In this document: positions 1 through 11,000 of the stretch, one piece after another
How the letters are laid out: each line of letters begins with the position of its first letter
Position numbering within the stretch: position 1 is the stretch's first letter
The notes under the pieces: model-generated
What the model saw: the letters and a program-made list of their open reading frames with translations, nothing else
Told to the model about the DNA's origin: nothing
Databases searched by the model: none
Translations under genes and position numbers: made by a program
Assembly: GCA_032358255.1 (NCBI GenBank)
Contig: JAULBX010027008.1
Coordinates: 1 to 41,216 of the forward strand
Direction: 5' to 3'
Length of the DNA: 41,216 nt
DNA from: Heterotrichella gracilis
Lineage: Eukaryota > Sar > Xanthophyceae > Tribonematales > Xanthonemataceae

Positions 1-488
1 ATAAGCTGCAAATTATCCTTAACGGTACGAGACGAGGCCCTATACAACTGGCCATCTACCTTGTAAGCAATAGCAATACCAAGGTCCTGCACAACCTCAA
101 GCACTTGCCTTGCCACCGTATCTACCAAGTGCCAGCAGTGCTTTGTTGCAATCATAAAAGTGATGCAATGCACTGTCCATTGCAACGAATTTTGCTCCGC
201 TTTGGCCAAGTACTAGCTGAGCTGGAATGTGCACACATGATAGACGGGTGCCCATATAATACATTGATAGCACGTGCTAAGCCATGCCTAATCTAGCTGT
301 ATCTGGCTGTATCACAGTGCTGCTGAAACGCGTGTACTTGACTAAGCAACCAAACAGCATGCGGCAAGTTGCGCGGTGGCTGCAGGGGCAAGAATGGCTC
401 TCCCCTGTCTTGGAGCCCTTCCCTTGACCCATGTGTCCATCTGGGGTCAGCCAGGGGAGAATTTACAACGTCATTTTTCTTTGTGCGC
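1..488. other. 3' flank of the J-domain gene
   Basis: I see no convincing coding exon here. The part next to 489 is the 3' untranslated region of the minus-strand J-domain gene. The reverse complement of 463-467 reads TGTAA, 22 bases past its stop codon, which is the position and sequence expected of a green-algal polyadenylation signal. Reading frames in this stretch lack splice sites and recognisable protein. Confidence 0.6.
463..467 (-). terminator. TGTAA polyadenylation signal of the J-domain gene
   Basis: The minus strand reads TGTAA about 22 bases downstream of the TAA stop at 489-491. Green algae of the Chlorophyceae use TGTAA in place of AATAAA. The short spacing fits a cleavage site slightly further downstream. 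Confidence 0.55.
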
Positions 489-1976
489 TTATCCTCTGTA
501 CTGCGCGTTGCTCCGCTGCGCCCGCCGCAGGCAGTCGCGTATGTAGTACTCACACACCTCCACTGCACGGACATTCACCATGGTATTCAGCTCTGCATAT
601 AGCTCCCGCAGCTGACGAGGGGTCACATAACACACCGCGCCACCCCACATCACAACCCCGGCGGCAGCAAGCGCCTCCTCCACCCTGTCAACACCATCCC
701 CACCACCATAGCCACCCCGAGCCACTTCCTGCAGCTCCTCCCACAGGTAAGGGTCCACTTGGCAGGCAAAGGGGTTGACAAAAACTTCGGTGGCGGGCGC
801 CTCGGGCTGGTCAAACACGTCCGGGCCGAGGTCGTCGTCGGTCCCCGAGCCTGCGCCCTCCATTAGGGTTTCGTACGCTGCGTTGAGCTGCACGGCAACC
901 TCGGTGGCTTCCGCTGCAGGATGTGAGGAATATGATTGTTATAACCTGTTTCACATAAATGCCTTGATATTGTTATTGCTTCAATTATAGCCCTTGACAT
1001 TTCACGAACAGCCTGTGATCTCTGAAGAGATTTGGTTGGCCAGGGTTCAAATTTGGGCTGATTTGGGCATTGTCGGTGGCATGGATCGCACAATTTAAGC
1101 TATTTATATTACATAACACATAACAAAGAAAATAGATAGCAATTAGCTTCTGTATTGCTTGATATGCATTGTGCACCTCACCTGCTGGGTTGACATCAGG
1201 GTGGAGCAGCTTCATTTGGGCGGTGTAGGCGGCACGGATCTGCTTGCGGGTGGCCTGGGCAGGCGAGGGAACTGATTGTTGATACCATGGGGATGCGAAC
1301 ACACGATTGATGGTGGAGGGGGGTGTGCTTGTGCAGGTGAGAGGCTGAAGGGCCAAGTGGCTGCCTTCCGGTGTAGGGTTGCAGATGCAGGGTTTTGGGC
1401 GCAGATTCATGGCTGGAGAGATTTGGGAAGCGCTGGCAGCAGGAGTGCATGTGTAGTCCGGACAGGGACATCAACGATGGAAGGGACGGCAGCACAGAAA
1501 GGCCATTGATACTACACCCTAAGAGCACCAGCCTTGGACCCTGTGCATCCTACCTGGCGCGTTACTCTCAGGAGTGTGTATGGATCCGAGGTGTTGGACG
1601 CCCGACAGCGGATGCTGTCTACTCGCCTGCCTGCCCGTGACGCTGGTTTGCTTTGCCACAAGGAAGGCAAAAATGCTCTGGGCGCTGGGTTGCATTGCTG
1701 CGAGGGAGCCAACAATGCTCCGGGCACTGAGTTTCTTTGGTGTGAGGTAGCTAGCCGGGAGTATGGCCATGCCCGGGGCGCTGGGGTGCTTTGGCGTGAG
1801 GGAGCTGGACACACGCGGGGTGCTGCACTGATGTGGCCTGAGGGAGCCAGGTGCGCACCCCCATGCAAGCAACCAGTCTGCGTGGTGTGGGTGTACGAAG
1901 GCATACTGGATTGGTAGTACTCTTGTACAGTCAAGCTTCTTTTCCAAGGCGCTCCAGGGATTCCGCTGCCAGCCAA
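489..1976 (-). CDS. J-domain (DnaJ-like) co-chaperone, probably organellar; three exons
   Basis: Exons on the minus strand are 1976-1554 (5' end uncertain), 1254-1182 and 913-489. Joined, they give about 306 residues. The J domain is split over all three: helix I begins DPYTLLRV at the end of the first exon, ATRKQIRAAY and the diagnostic HPD motif (LLHPDVNP) lie in the second, and LNAAYETLM in the third. J domains stimulate Hsp70 ATPase. The N-terminal ~130 residues are rich in Ala, Pro, Ser and Arg and end in SIRCRAS before the J domain, resembling a chloroplast transit peptide. The C-terminal ~120 residues (FVNPFAC, then an amphipathic segment, then RRAQRSNAQYRG) were not recognised. They faintly recall the ferredoxin-like domain of plastid J-proteins, but the CxxCxxC cluster is absent. 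The start at 1976 is only the first Met in the open frame; earlier exons are possible. Confidence 0.75.
1620..1830 (-). repeat. Degenerate 42-54-bp coding minisatellite in the J-protein leader
   Basis: On the minus strand four to five diverged units follow one another, each built round GCA-CCC-AG-GCCC-GAGCAT and a following TCCCT(C/T) segment. Several units are multiples of three, so the J-protein frame reads a repeated xPAPRAxxxS pattern of about 14 residues. This would lie within the presumed transit peptide. It could instead be intronic if the true start lies downstream. Confidence 0.5.
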
Positions 1977-4118
1977 GGAAAATAATTAACATTCACCAAT
2001 ATTGAATGATACCGATTTAAATGAGAAGGGAGCAAATAATAGAATGATTATTTTAGGGTCTTGTAGGGTATTTTAGGGACCCAGGGAATACCACATTGAT
2101 GGATGGACCCCGCTGCAGCATTTACCAGGGAATGTGTATGGGCAGTGCCTACCTGATAAGCATGAACGTATTGAAGCCATGGGCAACCCTTTGGTGCCAG
2201 GGAGGTATAATAAATATCTTACCAGCGTTGTGGGAGGCCTTGGTGTGCAGCTGCTGTGAGAATGCCTCAACTGCTAGCCTCTGTTCCGCTGTCAGTGGCT
2301 TGCTGCTCTCCCTCAGGCTGCGGTTCACGTCCAGCGTGGTGTAGGCTATCACCTGGAAACAGATAACCCCTGTACAAGCTGCCTGCATGCGCTGTCATGG
2401 GTTCGAACATGTTTGCACACCCTAAACCATCAAATGTTTCCATCCAGGCGCTCACTGGCATCATGACCAATATGATACCTTGACAAAGTTATGTGAAACC
2501 TTCTTTACTGAGCAACTTACCACTATCCCTGCAACGAATATCGCAACTGCCTGTGCGGGTGATTTGGGTTCAAACATGCTCAGCGCTTGGTTTAGTGCTG
2601 GAGGAAGAACACGTACAGAAGTAAATTATTGTCGAATTGCGCCTCAATGGGTGGATAACCTGGCTTTGCTCTCGGGAAAAGGAGTGCGCTTCAGTTATTA
2701 GGGTTCAAAATGCATGCATATGGGGCAAGGTTAGTACACCAACGCGCCTGTGACAGCTTATGTATTATAGGACGTCAGTGTGGGAACATCCAGAAAAGCA
2801 CTGGCTTCTGACTGTTGGAATGCACGCGTATAGTACTTGCCCAGTTTACCCTACATGGGCCGAAGTAGTGTGGGCGAAATGTGGTGGACATGCCGGCAGC
2901 AGGCGACTAAACCTGATTTGAGCCCAAACACCAACCATGCACCGTTGTAACGATGGCCACTCAAATCCAATACCAGCGTCAACGTTTTGTAGGGTACGTC
3001 GTCGTGTATGGGTGTGCTTTGGGTTTGAGGTGGATAACAGGCAGGGGAGTTTTGAAAAGTCTTTGGCGTTGGGTTTTGGAGCCTCAACGTGAGGCTCAAG
3101 TTGAAGTTAAAGCCGTCCTTTGCAGTAGAAGACTGCTAATAGTAACTGCTGCTGTTGTCAATGATATTCGTTGCTGCTACGTTTCGCAAAGCTCTCGTGC
3201 TGTCACACAGGTCTACAGGATTCGAAAACGTTGAGCCCAAACGCCCCTAGACAAAATGAGTGTTGCCTTGCAACCCAGCTGTTCCATTGTGAGCGGTCCT
3301 CGCCCTCATGTGCCCCATGCTTTGGCGAATTGCGTCGGGCCAAGCAGGCACACGCATGCAGCACCTCGCAGAGTCTCACACACCCGCACCAGGAGGGCCC
3401 CGCCATTTGAAGCATGGCAGCGGTTGCAGAGGTGAGAGCTCCAGGCTAGGGTGCGGCTCGTTGCTCGGCGTAACTAGCTTTATATTTAAAAAAGGGGCGT
3501 CGTATGTGGTCCGTGGAACCTTAACGTTGCAACGCCTTGCTCCTTTTTGCTTAAATTGCCCTGTGGGGGCTGTAACCACTGTGACGCCTGGTAGGGTACC
3601 TCTGTCAATAACGGCATACATAGGTAGGGATGGATACCTCTGAAAGGAAATGGGTAGCCACTTTGGTTGTGGTTGACTAGGGGGCACCCAGCCCCAGCCG
3701 TGCTGCTCACACCTTGCGTCCGTTCCTCGCCAAAAAAAACGAGCGTCCCTTGTGTTCAGCAGTAGCCAGCAGTATTGCCCTTGGTTCCCTGGGATTCGCA
3801 CAAACCTCACACACAAGTTGCTGACTGTGCAGGTTACATTGCAGCCCTGGGGACGCAGAACTGTCTGGCGAGACCACAAGTGGTTCAGCGACCCTGGACG
3901 CACCCGCACCCACACGCCACTCGGCAATGTACGTAGCATCTACAGTGCTGTTGCAAAGTAGCAGCCAAAGGAGCAGCCTTCCATGGATGGGCTGTTAGAA
4001 AGTTGTCTGCGGCATGCCACACATGCACATTCCTGCCGCCTGTTGCACCCAACGGTGCCTGAGTGATCTGTGGCCCCAATGAAACCCTAAACCCTAATCT
4101 GTGACCCTGCCTGTGCAG
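1977..4118. other. Region between the divergent J-domain and START-like genes
   Basis: It should hold the promoters and 5' ends of both neighbours. Two candidate exons are visible. The minus-strand 2352-2223 segment is listed separately. On the plus strand, an ATG at 3414 opens a six-codon exon (MAAVAE, then a GTGAGA donor at 3432). A further stretch from an acceptor at 3833 to about 3957 would join in frame (phase 2) to the exon at 4119 and supply a basic, Ser/Thr-rich leader. The donor after 3957 (AAA/gtagca) is weak, so this 5' model for the START-like gene is tentative. The longer open frames between 3200 and 3960 on the minus strand have no support. Confidence 0.4.
2223..2352 (-). CDS. 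Orphan exon, 43 codons, unidentified
   Basis: The minus strand shows TTTCCAG immediately before an open segment and a GTAAGA donor after it: good splice sites on both sides. The frame between them reads VIAYTTLDVNRSLRES and continues to TAEQRLAVEAFSQQLH, which looks like protein (helical, no stops). The exon is 130 bases and ends in phase 1. It may be an upstream exon of the J-domain gene or part of a separate minus-strand gene. I could not link it to either. Confidence 0.35.
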
Positions 4119-6165
4119 GCCAGTGCATATGACACCCCCTGCGGATGGGCAGGAGATGTCTGTGCGCGTGGCTGACTTCCAGGTAGGCCATAGCTAGTGG
4201 CTGTGTACCCCTGCCCAACTCAAAACCTGCACTCAAAACCCTAAAACCCTGCTGTTTGTGTCCCACGCAGTGGCCACTGGGCGTTGCTGCTGTTGCATGT
4301 TGTATACCCAATGGAATCAAATGTTGTATGGTCTAGGGTTTAAGGCGCAGGCCAGTGCATATGGTACCCCTACCGGACCTGCATCCAATGCTGTGCACTA
4401 TGAGTATGGTATGGCTGGTGACCATATATCTACCGTCTCTGGCCCCTGAACCCCAAACTTGAACCTCAATTCCATGCTGTGAACCTAAAATTCCAGTGGT
4501 TTGTCCAGGATGGCACATACACCGTGGAAGGGTTGCTGGTGACCGACCTTGACCCTGACGCAGCCTACCAGGTGTTGCTAGAGTACGACAATGTTGCGGA
4601 AGTGTTCAGAAACATCGAGGCGTCTGAGACAAAGCTCCACCAAGGCCAGTTGCAGCTGGTGCAGGTGGGTTAAAGCCTACGATTTCAAACCCTAGACCTA
4701 CGTCACAAACCCTAAACCCTGAGCAACGAGGCATCTGAGACAGGCTCAGCCAAGGCCAGGTGCAGGTGAGTTGAAGCCCTGAACCCAAACCCTAGACCCT
4801 AGATCACAACCCTGACAACGTGGCATCTGAGACAAGGCTAGGTACAGGTGGGTGTGGGCGCTAGAACAACAAAGGGCCGTACATTTGTGGACCCAGTGGA
4901 TCATTGTAATGAAAAATATATAGCATTCTTTCCTGTTCATTCATCCATACATAACTGCATCGAGCTGCTCTTTTGCTATCCGAGGGAATGTGTGATGCAT
5001 GTGCTATGGCGTATCAGAGTCTGACATGAGCCGCACTCCTCTGCAGACCTGCCGGTGGCGATTCTTGCTCTTCACAGGGACATTTGAGCTGCACCTGAAG
5101 GTAAGGGTGCAAATGAAACAACATTCCTTGCCTTGCTTGTGCTGCAGCTCCTACTTTGGTATAAGCAACCATGTAGGCCTCGACCGCTCCTCTGCCTATA
5201 CTGCTGGAACAAAAAACCAATCTCGACTTTGTCTTACTTTGGCTCTTTTCATTAACCCCTTACTGCAGGTGACAGAGGTGCCGGAGCAGCGTATGGTGAC
5301 ATTTGAGCTGCTCAACTCGTCATTCATGCGCTACTTCTTGGGGACATGGGAGGTGAGAGGAGAAAGGGGTAAATTCTCAAGGGGAATGCTTGTAAAGGAG
5401 GGGAAATGCATATGGTTTTTGCATCTTTGAAAAGGACTGCAGCATGGCTGTACCGGGTTCTAGCCAGTGCTTGAGTGGCATGGTTTAGGGTTTAGGGCAT
5501 TTTAGGGGGTCAGGGCTCCAAAAATCCAAGACCCTGAATCGGCCGACTTCAAGTATGACTCCTGCAACAATGAAGGCACCCATGTGTGATTCAGATTGCC
5601 CCGATGAATGATGGCAAGACGCTGATCCGACACCGACAGACCATCACACCTATCCTGTCACCGCCAAAGTCAATTGGTAAGCGCACTGTTGTGGTTGTTG
5701 GGTCTCCTTGTACAATCACCATCCACAAGTACACTTAAAGCTACAATTTGTAAGCGCCCATTGTGCCAATGTTTCTCCATTTGCTGGGTCTCACTGTCCT
5801 TGAGCTGATTTAAAATTTGCAGGATGGTGTCACTAAGTACAAGAAATGGTCCCTTGCCGAACCCATTCAGTACAGGATTAAACTGTCTGATGCATTGATT
5901 TGAACTCGTGTGCAATCACGTTTGACTTGTTCTTCCCATGTAATGTAACAGCAAGGGCTTCGCAGCCAATTTGAAAGCATTGCCTTATGCCATATTTTTG
6001 TGGTGGAGTACTATTATATTACTTGATATAATGAAAGAAAGATAAATCCACAGCAATGACACTTTGTTTCACACTGCAGCACATTACACAGAGAGCATCT
6101 TCCTGCGGCAAGTGTCCCAAATTCTGGAGGACTTGACTGTGGCATATGGGCGGCTGGGTCAATGA
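4119..6165 (+). CDS. START-like (SRPBCC; COQ10/polyketide-cyclase type) protein; six exons, 5' end unresolved
   Basis: Exons are 4119-4182, 4497-4664, 5047-5100, 5269-5352, 5595-5676 and 6080-6165 (stop TGA). All borders are GT-AG and phases match, giving at least 178 residues. The product has the layout of plant 'polyketide cyclase/dehydrase and lipid transport' proteins: a first strand TYTVEGLLVTDLD, the helix DAAYQVLLEYDNVAEVFRNI, strands with TEVPEQRMVTFELL and FMRYFLGTWE, DGKTLIRHRQTI, and the C-terminal helix YTESIFLRQVSQILEDL. The fold forms a cavity for a lipid or quinone-like ligand. Plant relatives are organellar. The ligand cannot be read from sequence. The first codons lie upstream (see the 1977-4118 entry); a start at the Met at 4129 would leave no targeting leader. 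Introns 2 and 3 contain decayed copies of exon ends. Confidence 0.8.
4345..4420 (+). repeat. Decayed copy of the 5' end of the 4119 exon
   Basis: The sequence GCAGGCCAGTGCATATG at 4348 repeats the acceptor plus first bases of the exon at 4119. Similarity then fades over about 60 bases. It lies inside the following intron. Confidence 0.5.
4611..4856 (+). repeat. Three tandem copies of an exon 3' end plus donor, with CCCTAAA spacers
   Basis: The last ~55 bases of the exon ending at 4664, with its donor, are repeated at about 4723-4780 and again at 4815-4855. Both intronic copies keep the core CATCTGAGACA and a usable GT donor after CAG (gtgagt and gtgggt). The spacers between the copies are made of AAACCCTAGA and AAACCCTAAACCCT runs, so the repeating unit of about 100 bases includes the exon end, the splice site and the telomere-like spacer. 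Confidence 0.8.
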
Positions 6166-6431
6166 ACAAGAGGCGACAGTGTGTGTGGACAAGAAGGGTG
6201 CTTTCCCTTCAAGGCTGTGCGACAGGAGAAGCCGTGTACAGCCATGGCTGCAGGAGGGAAGCCATACTACAGGGGCCCCAATGCACATGCACGGTTTTCC
6301 TACCGGAGCGGTATTGCTGTTAATTGCTGGATCATCCCCCACGTTGTGCTATTGCTGGCATGAAATCTGCAAGGTTGCGACCTGGCAGCATTTGGCAATG
6401 CATTCATTGGAACCGCGGCTAACAGCGCATC

Positions 6432-6436
6432 TGTAA
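6432..6436 (+). terminator. TGTAA, candidate polyadenylation signal of the START-like gene
   Basis: TGTAA occurs on the coding strand about 270 bases past the stop at 6165, a plausible 3' UTR length for a green alga. Confidence 0.4.
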
Positions 6437-8052
6437 ACGGTTTTAAGGTTCACCTGAAGCAGCACCCAGCGCCACAGCGCTGTCTAGTGTTGCTTGAACA
6501 TCCTATGCTTATCAAAGCAATGCTGATATTGGCTATTGCCGCAATGAGCCACTCCCATGCATGCCGATGTTTTTGTCCGGGTGGCCCCCTGGTGTTAACC
6601 CTTGTTCCCCTGAGGAGTAGACTGCAATTGACCTCTGCGTTGCGTTTTCCCTTCGTTCTTCTTTCCTCCTATCGTGTCCTACCTCTGGACCATGCCAGCC
6701 CAACTTGGTGTTCATCATGATAGTACAATTGTACATAGATGCCGCTAGCGGTCCACACCCCATCCCATCCTCACTGAGTCGAGCCGCTCAAGCGACATTG
6801 TGGCAAAATTCCTAGAGGTGAAGTGTTTCGCTACATCATGAAATGTTTATGATAGGCATTCATGAATCACAATTTGAACTGTTATCAGTGATTCTGATTC
6901 ATTCTGACCCGTTGACAGATTAACGTTACCAGAGAAAATTCTTCAACAACAATTAAAGCTGCTCTTGCAAGACAACGCTGCATGGCATACATGTCTAGTA
7001 TTAATTGCTGAGCTCAGATACAGCGAACACATCATATCCGATTAAGAGTCTTCATGCATGCACAATGTGCCTCCAATTTCCTGAAAACTTTTGGTCACAC
7101 AGCTTCCAAGCTAGGCCATTGATGGTCATTAATGCCCAAGGAAACTAATATAAGGAAGTCAATTAAAATGAGCATACTGGTAAGCAATGCTGCCCGCGGA
7201 ATGTAGCCCGCGCGTGCACACAGCCGTGTGGGCAGCACCGCATCCAAACGTTAACGTATGTGCATGACATCTCAGACCGTAGTGACATCACAATGCGTGC
7301 GAAAATAAAACAAGACCTCATAGAGCAACTAGTTGAAACAACACAGTATATTGTCAATCCCACGCACACAAGCACACGTGGCACCGACGCGTTCACAAAG
7401 CTAGCAGTATCGAGTCCTAAAGTGTAACGCTTTATGACATTGGTGGACCAGCATAATCTCGCACCCTTATGCGATATGCTGAGCAGCCCATGTGTGCAGG
7501 CAGACAACACACACAGTAGCAGTCCCCTGACAGGACAAACATCCCAATCGATGGAAAACACAAATGAAGCAAGCACATTCACTTCTTCCACACAGGCGCA
7601 ATGATAGCATTATATCTATACATACAGTCTTCTCATACTAAACAAGCAAATTCCCTACCCCATATGCCATTCCAGTCCAGCGTTCATCGGTTTTTTGCAA
7701 GTGCCAAAGGCATGGTGTCTCCAATTTGAAAGGGTGCCCTATGCGGCAGGATTCACAGTGAAGCCCCAATAGGCATGGCATATAGATGCTAAGGCCCACC
7801 ATGCATTCCTGCATGCATCCCTCCGCCAATAAAGTGACTGGCAGCTGCGCCTGATACATCACACATACATATATACATATAGCTAGAACAGGCAATGCAC
7901 CAAGCGCAGCTGCCGGCCCCTGTAGCGGCCCTCCCCAACCCTTCCCCACGTGGCGCCAAACTACCACACATCTGTGCATCATGTACTTGCACAGCAATTG
8001 ACACTCCAGAAGGGCAGCCACCCCTCCCCATCCCCACCCATGTGGCACCGCA
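6437..8052. other. Intergenic region between convergent genes
   Basis: This 1.6 kb separates the START-like gene (plus) from the WD40 gene (minus) and should contain both 3' UTRs. It is more AT-rich than the genes. None of its open frames has convincing splice borders or a recognisable product, and I found no RNA gene. Confidence 0.55.
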
Positions 8053-11000
8053 CTACCAGTCATCTGCGTTCCACCTGCTTGCACAGCAGTTGAACTCCAG
8101 CAGGCTGCTGTAGTTTGTGTCAGAGACGGCCACAAACAGCTTGTCAGAATCGGGGCTGAATGAAACCCCAGCCACCTCCCCAAAAAAGTCGATTTCCTGG
8201 GACCGCATATAGCCAGACTGGGTGTCATACACATGGACAAAGTCTGCGGGCTCTACAGCTGCCAGGAAGCGGCCGTCTGGGCTGAAGCGCAGGGACCGTA
8301 TGGCCGCCATTTGGCCCCTCATGACCGCGAGCGAGGATCGCAGGTAGCGCACATCCCACACGCGCGTGGTGGTGTCTTGGTTGCCTGGCGGAGCGGGGGG
8401 TAGGGAGTTCAGCTTGCTGACAGGGGTGTGCATGCAGTGCTGGGTGAACTCCCAGTGTTTTGCAATTCAATTTAGGTTCAAGTCTTCACAATACAGCGCC
8501 ATGCAGGGTTCAATGCTTAGGCGCGTGCCCCGGGTGGCTTACTGGCCCTCATGGCGACCAACGAGGAGCATGCGGATGCACACTGCACGGGCTGGGTATC
8601 ACACAGTACAGCGCGATGTCATGCCCACGTTTCTAAGTGCATCGCCCAGAGGCGATGGCCACAATGTGGCTCTTCACCAGGACTCAACCCCAACCACCCG
8701 CCCCCCCCTCCGGTGAGACCACCATGGTTCAGCTAAGTTGCTGCTGACCAGGACCCGCCCCCTCACCTGTTGCCACCATGTTCCCGCTCGGGTGCCACCC
8801 CGCAGCAAACGAGAAGTCCAGGTGACCGTGCATGGCCGCCACGTGCTTCCCGCTGCTGAGGTCAAGCAGCAGCCCAGCTGGGTCATCACCCACCACGCAC
8901 GCCAGCTTGCGGGATGCGGGGTCCACAGCGGTGTAGTTGACCGCCCAGGGAAAGGAGAAGGCACTGGTGTGCACAGGATTAATAAACAATTTCAAAATAT
9001 ATACACAGGTAAATGCATAATTGTATAAATGAATGCACCTGGATATGCGGTAACACAAAACCGAGAACACTTTTTACATACAGGAGAATCACTCACTCAA
9101 ACCCACACGGTACAGTGAATGTACCAGTTCAAGAGTCAAAATCTACGAAGCCGCTGACTCCTTGAACATATGCCCTGGTTTAGGAGTCAGCAAGGAGGGC
9201 AGCCATCCTCTCAACGCGTCCCACAGCTCACAGTACAGCTACAGTGCCATGCGCGCCCAGGTTCGACGCATTTGCCAACAGTTTTAAGGGCTCAGTTCCT
9301 ACCTGGTGTGTGCGAAGGTCGCTGCGTCCAGCCCACGCACCACACAGTCGTTGTTGGCGCTGAGGATGCAGGTGGCGCCGCACGGCGAGTCGTAGATCTC
9401 CAGCCCGTTGGTGATGCCGTTCTCGTTGGCAGTGATGCGCTTGCTGCAAGTCAGGTTGACAGTTACAAGCATGCCAGGGTTCAAAATGCAATGCCCAGCC
9501 TTACGGATCATGGTTTAGAGGCCTCGTCGCATATTTTCAGCCGTGGTTGGTGGGTGATGTCATCTCACTGGCAGCAATGCGCTTGCTGCCGGCCAATCAC
9601 AGTTACCGTCACTTGTGCAGCCAATGTAAAACCGCATGCGGCCAAATTCAGCTATTCAATTGCAAGACCAGCTGATCAACTGCATCAAGGTAATCCAAGA
9701 ACAAGCATCCGAGCTTATAAACACACCACCACAGTCACCACAGTTAAAATTTAGCTGCAAGTACTCTAGCAATACAGTTACGTTGGCAGGCAGCCCTATA
9801 TGCCTAGCACCAATCGTACTACTCCTGACAGTGCTTACACCGCCTCTGCACTTGCGGTTTCAAGGTAGCTAGACCACGCGAAACAAGCCAGCCCAGTTTG
9901 CAACTCCCCTTACCTGCATATGAAGCCAGGTGCATGGTCCTCACCCACACTTCCCCGTTGACACACTGGGAGCTACAATGCACCCATGAAATGCACAGCC
10001 GGACCGCCAACACCAGGTAATTGATTGCACTTTAGAACGTGCTCACACCTGAGCAACCGACCAGGGAAACCCTCTCAGGGCTTTCCAAATGGGAGATGTG
10101 GGCGATGCCCATGCTCCCAGGCTGAATGCCAAATTTCAACTGCAATTTATTGCAGGTGTTCACTTGGGCACTTTGCCCGAGTGAGCGTATACTATTGTTT
10201 AACATCCGACAAGTTGGCTTTTTATGGATCGTTGGCAGCAAGCTTGGGAGCGCCGAACGATCTCTGGGCTTCTGTTCAAATTTGCAAACATACGCGCTCG
10301 CCCAGAGGAACCTGAGGGGAGCTCCCAGGAAGAGCCGGGAGGGGCCCTAGGAGCATAAGAAGCACACACGTGAACACTGTCTTAAATGATCTTTTCCCAC
10401 GCGGCCCAGCAATGCAGCCAGAGTACCAGCCAGTAGTGCAAAGTCTGCGCATATCCCGACTGCATTTATTTAGTCAATATCATTTCTGAGGGTACAAAAT
10501 TTCAACTGATCACTTGGGACCTCCGATTCCTGCATATATTGCCAGGAACATTCACGTTCCTCAGCACCAGCCCTCCATTGAAGCCACCCACTGCCAATCC
10601 AGATCAACACTATGCTGCCAGGGTCAAAATGCATGGCTAATAATATCATCAGCAATTTCATCGGAGACAAGCGCTGAAGGGAAATGCTGGCAAATTACTG
10701 CCCAATCTTCCGATTGCACCAGCATTTACCTCCATAAGAAGCCGGAGTATTTCATGTTCCTGACCACTAGCTCGCCGTTTAACCCCTCCGCTGCTATTAT
10801 GCTGCAGTTGATGCACATGGTGCTAATCTCGCGCGTCCCAACCCAGGCTTATGGGGTGCGGCGGGTCCGCCACGATCCTTTTTGGTACTATTATTGGTGG
10901 CTAATGACCAAAGGTGTGAAAGTGGCCTTTGATTGGCTCGGCTGCATTTACCTGCATATAAAGCCGGGGTCATTCACGTTCCTCACCACCAGCTCGCCGT

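Noticed and set aside
3376..3939. Minus-strand open frame of 187 codons
   Set aside because: No recognisable protein, no splice borders, and it overlaps candidate 5' exons of the START-like gene on the other strand.
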